Of a stretch of DNA of 44,194 nt, positions 16,397 through 27,186 are shown in pieces. Numbering within the stretch: the first letter of the stretch is position 1; every line of letters starts with the position of its first letter. The stretch is taken from contig VGZQ01000017.1 of the NCBI GenBank assembly GCA_016872535.1, positions 1-44,194 of the forward strand, in the 5' to 3' direction. The stretch is from Rhodospirillales bacterium (GTDB lineage Bacteria > Pseudomonadota > Alphaproteobacteria > Rhodospirillales > 2-12-FULL-67-15). The translations under genes and the position numbers were made by a program. The notes under the pieces were generated by a model that saw only the letters and a list, made by a program, of their open reading frames with translations, was not told where the DNA came from and did no database searches.

Positions 16397-17140
16397 ATGG
16401 CCACGCGTGACGGCGATATATCTCCACGTACCGGCGGCCGAATGGGCAACTGCTTCGCCTGTCAGGCTCACGCCCGCAGCGAATGGTGCGTGCTGTCCGA
16501 CGCCGACCTCAGGCTGATCGACGACGCCAAGATCGACCGCGATTACGCCCCCGGCGACGTGCTTTACCACCAGGGCGATGCGTGCAAGGGCGTCTATTGC
16601 ATCAGGTCGGGATTGGTGGGCTTGCGCAAGGTCGGCGCCGACGGCAATTCGGTGCTGGTGCGCTTGGCGCAGCCTGGGGATACCATCGGCTATCGCGCCT
16701 TTCTTGCCGGCGAGGAACACGCGCTCGGCGCCGAAGTATTGAAACCGAGCGTGATCTGTTTCGTCGAGCAGGTCGTGGCGCGCAGACTGATCGAATCTAA
16801 GCCCGAACTGGGCCTCCGGTTTCTCAAGACCATGTCCGAAAGTCTGAACGCGGCCGAGGACAAATTCCTGCAATCGACCTCGTTCGATATCCGCGCCCGC
16901 CTCGCCCATCTTCTGCTGGTGCTCAAGGACCGCTTCGCCGCCGAGGAAAAGGACGGCGCGCTCAAATTGGAATTGCCGCTGTCGCGCCAGGACATGGCGG
17001 CGATGATCGGGGTGCGCCCCGAAACCATGTCGCGCGCCATCCGCAAGTTCGAGGACGACGGCGTCGCCTATTTTTCCGGGCGAACCGTCAAGGTGCCCGA
17101 CATATCGGTCCTGTTCGACGAAATCGACGCCGTCGCCTGA
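16397..17140 (+). CDS. FNR-type oxygen-responsive CRP-family regulator
   Basis: 247-residue CRP/FNR-family transcription factor. N-terminal cysteines C19-x2-C22-x8-C31, plus C121 in K-P-S-V-I-C-F, match the layout of the four [4Fe-4S] ligands of FNR (20, 23, 29 and 122 in E. coli). C63 and C68 are extra. The cNMP-type barrel (about 50-130), dimer helix (about 135-165) and winged helix (about 180-235) follow. The recognition helix has P-E-T-M-S-R-A-I-R-K-F, with E, S and R at the FNR DNA-contact positions. It should therefore read TTGAT-N4-ATCAA sites. One such site lies in its own upstream region, suggesting autoregulation. ATG 16397 has GGCGGAG upstream. FNR rather than FixK because of the cysteines. 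Confidence 0.9.
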   Translation: MATRDGDISPRTGGRMGNCFACQAHARSEWCVLSDADLRLIDDAKIDRDYAPGDVLYHQGDACKGVYCIRSGLVGLRKVGADGNSVLVRLAQPGDTIGYRAFLAGEEHALGAEVLKPSVICFVEQVVARRLIESKPELGLRFLKTMSESLNAAEDKFLQSTSFDIRARLAHLLLVLKDRFAAEEKDGALKLELPLSRQDMAAMIGVRPETMSRAIRKFEDDGVAYFSGRTVKVPDISVLFDEIDAVA

Positions 17141-17202
17141 GTTTTGCCAGGCCCCGAAAAGTCCGTTAGACTGAGTTGGTTATTGGTGCCAGGGGCCGGC
17201 CG

Positions 17203-17610
17203 ATGCCGTACGTCCAGCTCGACGAAAACAACCATATCGTTTCCGTGTTCGCGGAGCCGGTGGAGGGCGCAGTCGAGGTTGCTCCCGACGACCCGGCGCT
17301 GAAGGAATTCATCTTCCGCTCCCACCCCGAGCTGGAACAGCGCGAAAAGCTGGAAAAGTCCGACCTCGCGCTCGCCCGCGTGATGGAGGACCTGATCGAC
17401 GTCCTGATCGAAAAGGGCGTGATCATGTTCACCGATTTTCCCGAGGCAGCGCAGAAGAAGCTGCTCGAGCGGCGCGGCTTCCGCAAGGAATTCAGCTATG
17501 TCCAGAACCTGTTCGGCAACGAGCAGGGCGGTCTCGGCGACGGCGCGATCACCGGCGCGATCGACGGCGCCGATTCCGACAAGGGCGGCCCGAGCGGCGG
17601 ATTCCTGTAA
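17203..17610 (+). CDS. conserved hypothetical protein ('tryptophan synthase subunit beta-like' family)
   Basis: 135-residue soluble protein. The start M-P-Y-V-Q-L-D-E-N-N-H-I-V-S-V, the central A-R-V-M-E-D-L-I-D-V-L-I-E-K-G-V-I and F-T-D-F-P-E-A-A-Q-K-K-L-L match a small proteobacterial family. That family carries the misleading database name 'tryptophan synthase subunit beta like'. It has no tryptophan-synthase domain. The C-terminus is a Gly/Asp-rich low-complexity tail. ATG 17203 follows AGGGG. It lies 62 bases behind the FNR-type gene on the same strand and may be cotranscribed. Function unknown. Confidence 0.75.
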   Translation: MPYVQLDENNHIVSVFAEPVEGAVEVAPDDPALKEFIFRSHPELEQREKLEKSDLALARVMEDLIDVLIEKGVIMFTDFPEAAQKKLLERRGFRKEFSYVQNLFGNEQGGLGDGAITGAIDGADSDKGGPSGGFL

Positions 17611-17616
17611 GGCCGT

Positions 17617-20517
<2,901 letters not shown>

Positions 20518-20518
20518 G

Positions 20519-20893
20519 TTAGTGGAGCCCCGCGACGTAGGCGTCGTAGGCCGCCTTGTCCATGGCATCGTCCAGGTCCTTCGCGTCGGCGAGTCTGATC
20601 TTGTAGAACCAGCCGCCGCTTTCGGCGGCGCTGTTGACGGCGGCCGGGTTGTCGGCGAGCGCGCCGTTGATCTCGACGACTTCGCCGCCGGCCGGAGCGT
20701 AGACCTCGCTCGCCGCCTTGACCGATTCCACCACCCCCGCTTGCGCGCCCTTGGCGACCTTGGCGCCGACCTGGGGCAGTTCGACGAACACGATGTCGCC
20801 GAGCTGTTTCTGGGCGTAATCGGTGATGCCGACGACGCCGATGCCGTTCTCGACTCTGATCCATTCGTGATCCTTGGTGAAGCGGACGGTCAT
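20519..20893 (-). CDS. gcvH: glycine cleavage system H protein
   Basis: 124-residue lipoyl carrier that shuttles the aminomethyl group between P, T and L proteins. The lipoylated lysine is K59 in [10 protein letters not shown]. The family blocks D-H-E-W-I near the N-terminus, [17 protein letters not shown] and N-x-x-L-A-D-N-P-type repeats ([11 protein letters not shown]) are all present. ATG 20893 overlaps the gcvT stop (ATGA). Normal length. Confidence 0.97.
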   Translation of the reverse strand: MTVRFTKDHEWIRVENGIGVVGITDYAQKQLGDIVFVELPQVGAKVAKGAQAGVVESVKAASEVYAPAGGEVVEINGALADNPAAVNSAAESGGWFYKIRLADAKDLDDAMDKAAYDAYVAGLH

Positions 20894-22032
20894 GGGCGGT
20901 TCTCCTTGCGCGGGCGGGTGACGTGATAGCGGTGCGGAACGAAGGGTAGTGAGACAACGCGCGCCGGCAGCGGCTTGCCGCGCACGATGGCGTCGAGGCC
21001 AGTTCCGGGGCGGGCGGCATCGGCGGCGACATAGCCCATCGCCACCGGGCCGCCCACGGTCGGGCCGAAGCCGCCGCTGGTGATGGCGCCGGCGCTCGAA
21101 CCGTCGGGGCGGACAAGCGCGGTCCCGGCCCGGGCCGGCGCTCGGCCTTCGGGGCGGATGCCGACGCGGAGGCGCCGGGGGCCCTCGGCGATCTGGCGGA
21201 CGATGACGTCGGCGCCGGGAAAGTTCTTTTCCGCGCGCCGGCGAGCGCCGACGGTCCAGGCGAGACCGGCCTCGATCGGGGTCGTGGTTTCGTCGAGGTC
21301 CTGGCCGTAAAGGCAGAGCCCGGCTTCGAGCCGGAGCGAATCGCGCGCGCCGAGCCCGACCGGCTTGACGCGGGGGTCGTCGAGCAGGCGGCGGGCGAGC
21401 GCCTCGGCCCGATCGGCCGGCACCGAAATCTCGAATCCGTCCTCGCCGGTGTAGCCCGAGCGCGTGACAAACCCGGCGACGCCCGCCACCGTCATCTCCG
21501 CGCCGGACATGAAGGAAAGCGCGCCCGCCTCCGGCGCGAACTGGGCGAGAACCTCCGCCGCGCGCGGGCCTTGCAACGCAATCAGCGCGCGATCGGTGAC
21601 GATCTCGATCCGCGCGCGGCCCGCGAGACGTTCGGCGAGGTACGGGAACACGACGTCCTTGCGCGAGGCGTTGACGACCAGCGCGATACCATCGGCGGCG
21701 CGGGTCGCCATCAGGTCGTCGATGATTCCGCCCGCATCGTTGGTCAGCATGGTGTAGCGCATGCGCCCGGGCGCCAGACCGGCGATATCGCCCGGCACCA
21801 GGGTTTCGAGCAGGGCGGCCGCGTCCTTGCCGACGAGGCGGGCTTGGCCCATGTGCGAGACATCGAACACGGCGGCGCCTTCGCGCGCGTGATTGTGTTC
21901 GGTCAGAATGCCGTCGGCGTAATGGAGCGGCATGAGGTAGCCCGCGAACGGGACCATCTTCGCGTTCAGCGCGCGATGGAGACGTTCCAGCGGCGTCGGC
22001 TTGGCGGGTTCGGTCGCGGCGTCGGTGGACAA
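20890..22032 (-). CDS. gcvT: glycine cleavage system T protein (aminomethyltransferase)
   Basis: 380-residue tetrahydrofolate-dependent aminomethyltransferase. It releases ammonia from aminomethyl-lipoyl-GcvH and forms 5,10-methylene-THF. Conserved blocks: [10 protein letters not shown] near residue 27, F-D-V-S-H-M-G-Q near 56, L-Q-G-P-R-A near 150, and [12 protein letters not shown] near 192. Later come [18 protein letters not shown] and I-T-S-G-G-F-G-P-T. The start must be TTG at 22032: the frame has a stop 12 codons upstream, no ATG or GTG before the conserved N-terminus, and GAGGG sits 8-9 bases ahead. First gene of gcvTHP, 72 bases downstream of a glycine riboswitch. Confidence 0.95.
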   Translation of the reverse strand: MSTDAATEPAKPTPLERLHRALNAKMVPFAGYLMPLHYADGILTEHNHAREGAAVFDVSHMGQARLVGKDAAALLETLVPGDIAGLAPGRMRYTMLTNDAGGIIDDLMATRAADGIALVVNASRKDVVFPYLAERLAGRARIEIVTDRALIALQGPRAAEVLAQFAPEAGALSFMSGAEMTVAGVAGFVTRSGYTGEDGFEISVPADRAEALARRLLDDPRVKPVGLGARDSLRLEAGLCLYGQDLDETTTPIEAGLAWTVGARRRAEKNFPGADVIVRQIAEGPRRLRVGIRPEGRAPARAGTALVRPDGSSAGAITSGGFGPTVGGPVAMGYVAADAARPGTGLDAIVRGKPLPARVVSLPFVPHRYHVTRPRKENRP

Positions 22033-22103
22033 GGGGTTGCCCTCGAATCGCGCGAAGGGCCGGGGTCATCCGGGGGGCGGATTCGCGCCATCCGCGCCGG
22101 ATT

Positions 22104-22337
22104 CCCCCTCTGTCATTGGACCTGAAAGATTCCCGGCCGGGCGCGCCGTGGGCGCGGAAATCGGGGCCGGTTACATCTTCGGTGAGAACCGTCGACCCGA
22201 AGGCGCGCCGGTTCCGCTTTCCAGAGTCTCACGTACTGCCGCGGTCCTGAAGCCTGAGAGGTTCCGGGGTGGTTGCTCCTTCGGCGCCGACGGCACCCGC
22301 CTGCGGGCGGGGACCGGCGAACTCTCCCGCGGCAGCG
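22104..22337 (-). promoter_or_regulatory. tandem glycine riboswitch controlling gcvTHP
   Basis: Two glycine aptamers read on the minus strand. Aptamer 1: GGGAGAG (22322-22328), GCCGAAGGAGCAA (22273-22285), CCTCTCAGGC (22252-22261), closed by a P1 of CTGCCGCGG with CCGCGGCAG. Aptamer 2: ACTCTGG (22221-22227), CACCGAAGATGTAA (22171-22184), AATCTTTCAGGT (22120-22131), GACAGAGGGGG (22104-22114). All hallmark segments are in order and the two aptamers share a short linker, as in cooperative glycine riboswitches. By family knowledge it turns gcv genes on when glycine is plentiful. The expression platform is probably in the 70 bases before the TTG start. Confidence 0.93.
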
Positions 22338-22359
22338 TGGCGAGAGAACTTCGGATGAA

Positions 22360-22387
22360 AGTGTAGACCCGCGGGTAGGAAATGCAA
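22360..22387 (-). promoter_or_regulatory. candidate promoter of the gcvTHP transcript
   Basis: On the minus strand TTGCAT (22382-22387) and TACACT (22360-22365) are spaced by 16 bases. The start point would be near 22353, just ahead of the riboswitch. The match to consensus is modest; position is the main support. Confidence 0.4.
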
Positions 22388-22392
22388 CCCAC

Positions 22393-22407
22393 CCCCTCGG
22401 GGAGGGG
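22393..22407 (-). terminator. short hairpin after the lipoprotein gene
   Basis: CCCCTC (22393-22398) and GAGGGG (22402-22407) form a 6-bp stem with a GGG loop, directly after the lipoprotein stop (22408-22410). No T tract follows, so this may be a weak or Rho-assisted end. It also separates that transcript from the gcv promoter. Confidence 0.35.
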
Positions 22408-22983
22408 TCAACGGGCGCGTTCCCTGGCGATTCGCGCTTGGCGATTGTAGTCGAGTTGGTCCTCGGTCAGCTGGAATCCGACCAGGATCGTGAAATCCTT
22501 TCCGCTCTGCCCGGCGGCGATCGGCACTTTCATTTCCACCGTGTCGTCGGTGAGCGTCATGCGCGTGACGTTGCCCGGAAAGCGGGCGGCGAGATCGAAC
22601 ACGTTTTTCGCCAGCGGTTCGCGGTCGGCGTCGATCAGAGTCACGAAATAGCGATAGGGTGCGACGCGGTCGGTGTTGGCCGGTCCGCGCTCGGCGTCGA
22701 TCGCGAGGTAAACCCGGACCTGCATGACGCCGGTGCGGTCCTTGTTCATTTGATACTCGCAGTCGGCGAACACCCGGCTCAGACGCCCGCTGTAGGATAC
22801 GTCGAGGATGTCGCGTCCCGGCCCGTCGCGGAACTGGGTCAGCTGTTCGGCGTCGGCGAGAATCATGGCGCGCGCGCAGGGACCGGGCGGCGGTTCCTTC
22901 TTGGTAAAAACGCCGCACGCCGACAGCAGCGCCGCGCAACCGGCCAGGACGACGGTCCGTGCGGTCGCGCGGGAGGGTTTCAC
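22408..22983 (-). CDS. putative lipoprotein
   Basis: 191-residue predicted lipoprotein of unknown function. The signal is K-P-S-R-A-T-A-R, a hydrophobic stretch, then lipobox L20-S-A-C23; an earlier L-A-G-C16 is also a formal lipobox but leaves too short a hydrophobic core. The mature part has a conserved-looking C-A-R-A-M-I-L-A-D-A-E and a later C-E-Y-Q-M-N. It reads like an alphaproteobacterial family of about 190 residues annotated only as lipoprotein. The start is GTG at 22983, overlapping the stop of the CDGSH gene (GTGA) with no ribosome site of its own, implying translational coupling. Confidence 0.75.
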   Translation of the reverse strand: MKPSRATARTVVLAGCAALLSACGVFTKKEPPPGPCARAMILADAEQLTQFRDGPGRDILDVSYSGRLSRVFADCEYQMNKDRTGVMQVRVYLAIDAERGPANTDRVAPYRYFVTLIDADREPLAKNVFDLAARFPGNVTRMTLTDDTVEMKVPIAAGQSGKDFTILVGFQLTEDQLDYNRQARIARERAR

Positions 22984-23228
22984 AGCTTGTTGTGGGAGCC
23001 GTCGCAGCGAGGACGGTTTTTGGTCGCCTTGCAGCCGCAGAAATGGACGGTTTCGGTCTTGTCGGCGGCGAACTGGATCGGCCGGAAAACGGTGCCGGCG
23101 TGGGAGCCGTCGCAGAACGGCTGATTCTTGCTGCGGCCGCAGGCGCACCAGAAATATTTCTTGCCGGCCTCGACCGGAACGGCATAGGGCTTTTTCTGAG
23201 GAACGACGGGCTGGTCGGACTGGCTCAT
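22980..23228 (-). CDS. double-CDGSH iron-sulfur protein
   Basis: 82-residue protein made of two CDGSH modules. The first has C28-A-C30 and C39-D-G-S-H43, the second C64-G-C66 and C75-D-G-S-H79. Each gives the 3-Cys/1-His set that binds a redox-active, labile [2Fe-2S] cluster in mitoNEET-type proteins. Bacterial double-CDGSH proteins fold as monomers with two clusters (family knowledge). No targeting signal, so cytosolic. ATG 23228 was chosen; TTG 23237 is possible. Coupled to the downstream lipoprotein gene by a 4-base overlap. Cellular role not known. Confidence 0.9.
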   Translation of the reverse strand: MSQSDQPVVPQKKPYAVPVEAGKKYFWCACGRSKNQPFCDGSHAGTVFRPIQFAADKTETVHFCGCKATKNRPRCDGSHNKL

Positions 23229-23319
23229 GGCGCGCAAGGATCCCGAGTGGCGGTTTGCGGGGCTCGCCGGACTGTAGCCAAGCGCCGGGACGCGAACAAG
23301 CGGCGATTGCCGGCCGCGC

Positions 23320-25053
23320 TCAGCGCTCGATCTGCATCAGGATCGCGGTCAATCGGGCGAACGCGCGCGCGCGCCCCCAGGCGTTGTCGATGCCGGCGGC
23401 GATGTCGAGGCCGCGCCGGAAGGCGGCCCGGGCCAAGTCCGTTTCGCCGCGCCGGGCGCGCGCGAGGGCGATCTCGCCCAGCATCCACGATTGGTCGAGG
23501 CGGCTTTTGATGTCCCGGGTGGCGCGGTCGGCGCGTTCCTTGATCGCATCGGCCTGGGCGGTGTCGCCATGACGATCGGCGCTAGCGGCGAAAGTCCATA
23601 GCGCCTGCGCGCGCAGGGAATCGTCGGCGATCTGTTCGGCCAACGCGACCGCCTCGGCCCGCGTGGCGCGCCGGACGGCCGCATTCGTCGCGCCATCCGC
23701 GACTTCGCCGTGAGCGAGGGCAAGGCGGCTGAGGGCGAAGGACTTGGCGAACGGAAAGGCGATGCGGTCGGTTTCAGCGACGGCGATGGCCAGCGTGGCC
23801 GCGGCCGCCCGTCGGTCGCCGGCGCGGTTCTGGGCCACGGCGACCGGCGCGAGCGCGCCGGCGCGATGGTGGGCTTCGCCGATGGTGGCGGCCAGCGCGT
23901 GCGCGGTGGCGACATCGCCGGCGCGCGCCGCCTGAACAACGGCGGCGACCAGAACTGAGGTGTGTTCGGATTTTTCCGGAATGTCCTTGAGCAGGCGGAG
24001 CGCGTCGTTGGTGCGACCCAGATCGGCAAATCCGCCCGCCACGTAGCGGAGGGCGTTGCCGGCCGAAGCGTCCGGAAGGGCTCGGGCGGCGGTTTCGGCC
24101 TCGGCGATCAGAGGGTCGGCGGCCGCCTGTTCGCCAGCGCGGGCGAGCGCGACCGCCGCGCGCACGAGCAGATTCACTTTGCTCACGGGTGCTTCTAGCG
24201 ACCGGGCTTCGGTTTCCAGGCGACGCGCGGCGTCGCGGGCCTCGGCGGTCTTCTCCGTTCGGGCAAATATATCGGCGATCGCGGCCAGCGCCTCGGCCCG
24301 CTTTTTCGGATCGGGGATCGCCTCGGCGGCGGCGGTCGCCTCGGGGCCGAATCCGCCCTGGGCCTTCGCTTCGGCGATGTCGCGCAAGGCGACCATGATC
24401 AGGCGCGGATCGCGAATGCGCCGGGCGGTGTCGCGGGCACCGTCGGCGAATCCGCCGCGCGCCTGCACCGCCAGGATTTCGCCGAGCGACCAGTCGCGCA
24501 TTTCCTTGTCGGCGACACCCTTCGAGCTTTCCACCGCTTCGGCCAGGAGACAGCGCGGCGTCGGCTTTTCCAGGCACGGCGCCACGTCGCGGGTCGGATC
24601 GCTCTTTTCGGCGATCTCGTCGACGATGAGGTCGCGGGTGGCGGGATTGGCGAGCAGCGCTTCGCGCGCGGCGCGGATGTTGTCCTCGCGCGCCTTTTCG
24701 AGCTTGCCGAGCAGTTCGTTGACCCGATCGCCGGTGTCGAGACGTTCGGCCAGCGCATCGCTCGCCTGGCCGGTTTCGGGCACGCCGATCGTCCGCTGGT
24801 ACTTGCGGATCGCGGCTTCGGTTTCGGGGTTCATGCGGCCGTCGGTACGGCCTTCGTAGAGCCCGATGGCGGCGAGCGCGCGCTGGATGCGTAAGATCAG
24901 GTCGGACGGCTTGACGGCGGAGCCGTTGTCGGGCGCGCCGAGGATTGTCGTCGGCGGCTCCGGCCGGGCGGCCTCCACCGGTTGCGCGAGGGCGCCGGCG
25001 AGCAGCGCGACGGCGACGGTCGGGAGGATGGAGGGGCGGGCGGGGAACGGCAT
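23320..25053 (-). CDS. secreted peptidoglycan-binding protein with long helical repeats
   Basis: 577-residue exported protein. Signal peptide at about residues 1-29 (A-V-A-L-L-A-G-A-L-A, cleavage near V-E-A-A). A peptidoglycan-binding type 1 domain lies at about 45-110: L-I-L-R-I-Q-R-A-L-A-A-I-G-L-Y-E-G and A-A-I-R-K-Y-Q-R. A cysteine pair follows at P-C-L-E-K-P-T-P-R-C. From about 175 to the end is a run of degenerate helical repeats of about 35-40 residues, with pattern A-x-x-G-x-x-x-x-A-x-x-x-A-x-x-I, like TPR/Sel1. It looks like a periplasmic scaffold anchored to the wall. No catalytic domain is visible. ATG 25053. Divergent from thrB. Confidence 0.78.
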   Translation of the reverse strand: MPFPARPSILPTVAVALLAGALAQPVEAARPEPPTTILGAPDNGSAVKPSDLILRIQRALAAIGLYEGRTDGRMNPETEAAIRKYQRTIGVPETGQASDALAERLDTGDRVNELLGKLEKAREDNIRAAREALLANPATRDLIVDEIAEKSDPTRDVAPCLEKPTPRCLLAEAVESSKGVADKEMRDWSLGEILAVQARGGFADGARDTARRIRDPRLIMVALRDIAEAKAQGGFGPEATAAAEAIPDPKKRAEALAAIADIFARTEKTAEARDAARRLETEARSLEAPVSKVNLLVRAAVALARAGEQAAADPLIAEAETAARALPDASAGNALRYVAGGFADLGRTNDALRLLKDIPEKSEHTSVLVAAVVQAARAGDVATAHALAATIGEAHHRAGALAPVAVAQNRAGDRRAAAATLAIAVAETDRIAFPFAKSFALSRLALAHGEVADGATNAAVRRATRAEAVALAEQIADDSLRAQALWTFAASADRHGDTAQADAIKERADRATRDIKSRLDQSWMLGEIALARARRGETDLARAAFRRGLDIAAGIDNAWGRARAFARLTAILMQIER

Positions 25054-25090
25054 GGGGCGGACGACCGGCTAACCGGAGATTCGGCCATTG

Positions 25091-25113
25091 TTATATATGG
25101 CCATTATATATGG
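25091..25113. repeat. direct repeat TTATATATGG in the divergent thrB promoter region
   Basis: TTATATATGG occurs at 25091-25100 and again at 25104-25113, a 13-base period, and each copy is preceded by CCATTG or CCA. The minus strand also contains a perfect TATAAT. It is the most AT-rich spot between the divergent genes and probably holds promoter or operator elements. Confidence 0.55.
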
Positions 25114-25187
25114 TTCCGGCGGTATACATGCTCTTAACCCGCCCGGCGCTAGGCTCGCGGGTTCGCTGAGTCCGAGGACGCGGGGCC

Positions 25188-26150
25188 ATGGCCGTCTACA
25201 CCGAGGTTTCCGACAGGGATTTGACGGCCTTTGTCGCCGAATACGATATCGGCGAGGTCAAATCGTGCAAGGGCATCGCCGAGGGGGTGGAAAACACCAA
25301 CTACCTGCTCGCGACCCAAGCCGGGACCTACATTCTCACTCTTTACGAAAAGCGGGTCGAGCCCAAGGACCTGCCGTTCTTTCTCGGTTTGATGGAACAC
25401 TTGGCGGCCAAGGGCGTGCCGTGCCCGGTGCCGGTGAAGGGGCGTGACGGCAAGGCGCTCCGCCGGCTCGCCAAGCGTCCCGCCGCCGTCGTCACGTTCC
25501 TCGAAGGCATGTGGCCGCGTAAAGTCGAGGCCGCGCACTGCGCCGAACTGGGCGGCGCGCTTGCCCGTCTGCACGTCGCCGGCCAGGACTTCCGGCTTCG
25601 CCGCGCCAACGCGCTCGGCATCGGCGCGTGGCGGGGCCTGTTGGACAAGTGTTTGCCCCACGCCGACGAGGTCCGCACCGGGCTCGCGCGCGCGTTGCAA
25701 GCCGAACTCGACCATCTCGAGGCGCGCTGGCCGCGCGATCTGCCGCAAGGCGTAATCCACGCCGACCTCTTTCCCGACAACGTGTTTTTCCATCACGGCC
25801 GGGTGTCGGGGTTGATCGATTTCTATTTTGCCTGTTGGGATGCCTTCGCCTACGACGTCGCCATCTGCCTCAACGCCTGGTGCTTCGAACGCGGCAACAG
25901 CTTCAACGTCACCAAGGCACGCCGGCTGCTCGCCAGCTACCGCAAGGAACGCGCGTTCTCGGACGCGGAAATCGAGGCGCTGCCGCTGCTCGCGCGCGGC
26001 AGCGCGCTCCGCTTCCTGCTCACCCGGCTGCACGATTGGGTCTATACGCCCAAGGACGCGCTGGTCACGCGCAAGAACCCGATCGAATACTGGGACAAGC
26101 TCCGCTTTCACCAGGGCGTGAAGAGCGCGGGCGAATACGGCCTCAAATGA
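25188..26150 (+). CDS. thrB: homoserine kinase, ThrB2 (choline-kinase-like) type
   Basis: 320-residue kinase that phosphorylates L-homoserine with ATP in threonine synthesis. It belongs to the APH/choline-kinase fold used by alphaproteobacteria, not the GHMP fold of E. coli ThrB. The catalytic loop is [13 protein letters not shown] and the metal motif [11 protein letters not shown]. The N-lobe has G-V-E-N-T-N-Y-L-L and Y-I-L-T-L-Y-E-K-R. Length matches the family (about 315-320). ATG 25188 has GAGGA 9 bases upstream. The stop overlaps the rnhA start (ATGA). Its pathway partner thrC lies about 5 kb away on the other strand. Confidence 0.95.
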   Translation: MAVYTEVSDRDLTAFVAEYDIGEVKSCKGIAEGVENTNYLLATQAGTYILTLYEKRVEPKDLPFFLGLMEHLAAKGVPCPVPVKGRDGKALRRLAKRPAAVVTFLEGMWPRKVEAAHCAELGGALARLHVAGQDFRLRRANALGIGAWRGLLDKCLPHADEVRTGLARALQAELDHLEARWPRDLPQGVIHADLFPDNVFFHHGRVSGLIDFYFACWDAFAYDVAICLNAWCFERGNSFNVTKARRLLASYRKERAFSDAEIEALPLLARGSALRFLLTRLHDWVYTPKDALVTRKNPIEYWDKLRFHQGVKSAGEYGLK

Positions 26151-26638
26151 GTGCCAAGCCGGACGACATTATTGACATTTTCACGGACGGCGCGTGCAGC
26201 GGCAATCCCGGGCCGGGCGGCTGGGGCGCGTTGTTGCGCTGGCGCGACCGCGAAAAGGAATTGTTCGGCGGGGAAACCTCGACCACCAACAACCGCATGG
26301 AACTGACCGCCGCGATCGCGGCGCTCGAGTCCTTGAAGCGCGGCGCCCGGGTGCGGCTTCATACCGACAGTCTCTATCTCAAGGACGGCATCACCCGCTG
26401 GATCGCGCGCTGGCGCGCGAACGGCTGGCGCACCGCCGACAGGAAGCCGGTCAAGAACGAGGACCTGTGGAAAAAACTTTTGGCCGCGCTCGAACGCCAT
26501 GACGTGGACTGGCATTGGATCAGGGGACACGCCGGCCACGCCGAGAACGAGCGCGCCGACGCGCTCGCGCGCAAGGGCGTCGCAGCGGCGAAGGCCGAAT
26601 TGAACGGCGCGGACGGAACCAACGCCAACGGCGGCTGA
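26147..26638 (+). CDS. rnhA: ribonuclease HI
   Basis: 163-residue RNase HI that degrades the RNA strand of RNA-DNA hybrids (R-loops, Okazaki primers). The four acidic catalytic residues are D14 (F-T-D-G-A-C), E52 (R-M-E-L), D74 (H-T-D-S) and D138 (E-R-A-D-A-L), with H128 in R-G-H-A-G-H. The basic protrusion [11 protein letters not shown] is present. The start overlaps the thrB stop by 4 bases; thrB-rnhA is a frequent alphaproteobacterial pair. The C-terminal tail after D138 is slightly longer than in E. coli. Confidence 0.97.
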   Translation: MSAKPDDIIDIFTDGACSGNPGPGGWGALLRWRDREKELFGGETSTTNNRMELTAAIAALESLKRGARVRLHTDSLYLKDGITRWIARWRANGWRTADRKPVKNEDLWKKLLAALERHDVDWHWIRGHAGHAENERADALARKGVAAAKAELNGADGTNANGG

Positions 26639-26647
26639 GATCGAGGC

Positions 26648-27130
26648 TCAGAGCCGCTTCAGAGTTTCCTCGGCGCTGGTCTTCTCGAAGGTGCCGGGCG
26701 GGTCGATGGCGATGTCCTTGACCACGCCCTTGTCGACGATCATGGCAAAGCGCTGACTGCGGAGCCCCAGCCCGCGCGCGGAGAGGTCGAGTTCCAACCC
26801 GGCAGCCTTGGTGAAGTCGGCGCTGCCGTCGGCGACCATCATCACCTTGGTGCCGACCTTCTGGTCCTTGCCCCAAGCGCCCATGACGAAGGCGTCGTTG
26901 ACCGCCATGCAGACGATCTGATCGATCCCCTTCTTCTTGAGGGCGACGGCCTTCTTGACGAAGCCGGGCAGGTGCTTGGCCGAGCAAGTCGGCGTGAACG
27001 CGCCGGGCAGGCCGAACACCGCGACCTTCTTGCCGCGGAACAGTTCGTCGCTGGAAACGGGCTTCGGCCCTTCCTTGGTCATGGTGTAAAGGGTGACCGA
27101 CGGAACCTTGTCGCCGACTTTGATGGTCAT
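26648..27130 (-). CDS. peroxiredoxin, Prx5 / AhpC-TSA (redoxin) type
   Basis: 160-residue atypical peroxiredoxin. The peroxidatic Cys is C49 in P-G-A-F-T-P-T-C-S, followed by K-H-L-P-G, the Prx5 signature. The only other cysteine is C74 (I-V-C-M-A-V-N-D), and no C-terminal resolving Cys is seen, so it may work with external thiols such as glutaredoxin or glutathione. It reduces peroxides in the cytosol; no signal peptide. ATG 27130 follows GGGAGAGACACC. It lies 56 bases after the DsbD-like gene on the same strand; cotranscription is possible. Confidence 0.92.
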   Translation of the reverse strand: MTIKVGDKVPSVTLYTMTKEGPKPVSSDELFRGKKVAVFGLPGAFTPTCSAKHLPGFVKKAVALKKKGIDQIVCMAVNDAFVMGAWGKDQKVGTKVMMVADGSADFTKAAGLELDLSARGLGLRSQRFAMIVDKGVVKDIAIDPPGTFEKTSAEETLKRL

Positions 27131-27186
27131 GGTGTCTCTCCCGGGCTGATTGTTGGCGCGAGTATGGCGGGGCGGGACGGGAACGT

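Noticed and set aside
21877-22032. Alternative ATG start for gcvT downstream of the TTG
   Set aside because: Starting at the first internal ATG would remove the conserved N-terminus before the M-V-P-F-A-G block; TTG 22032 has a good ribosome site and an upstream in-frame stop.
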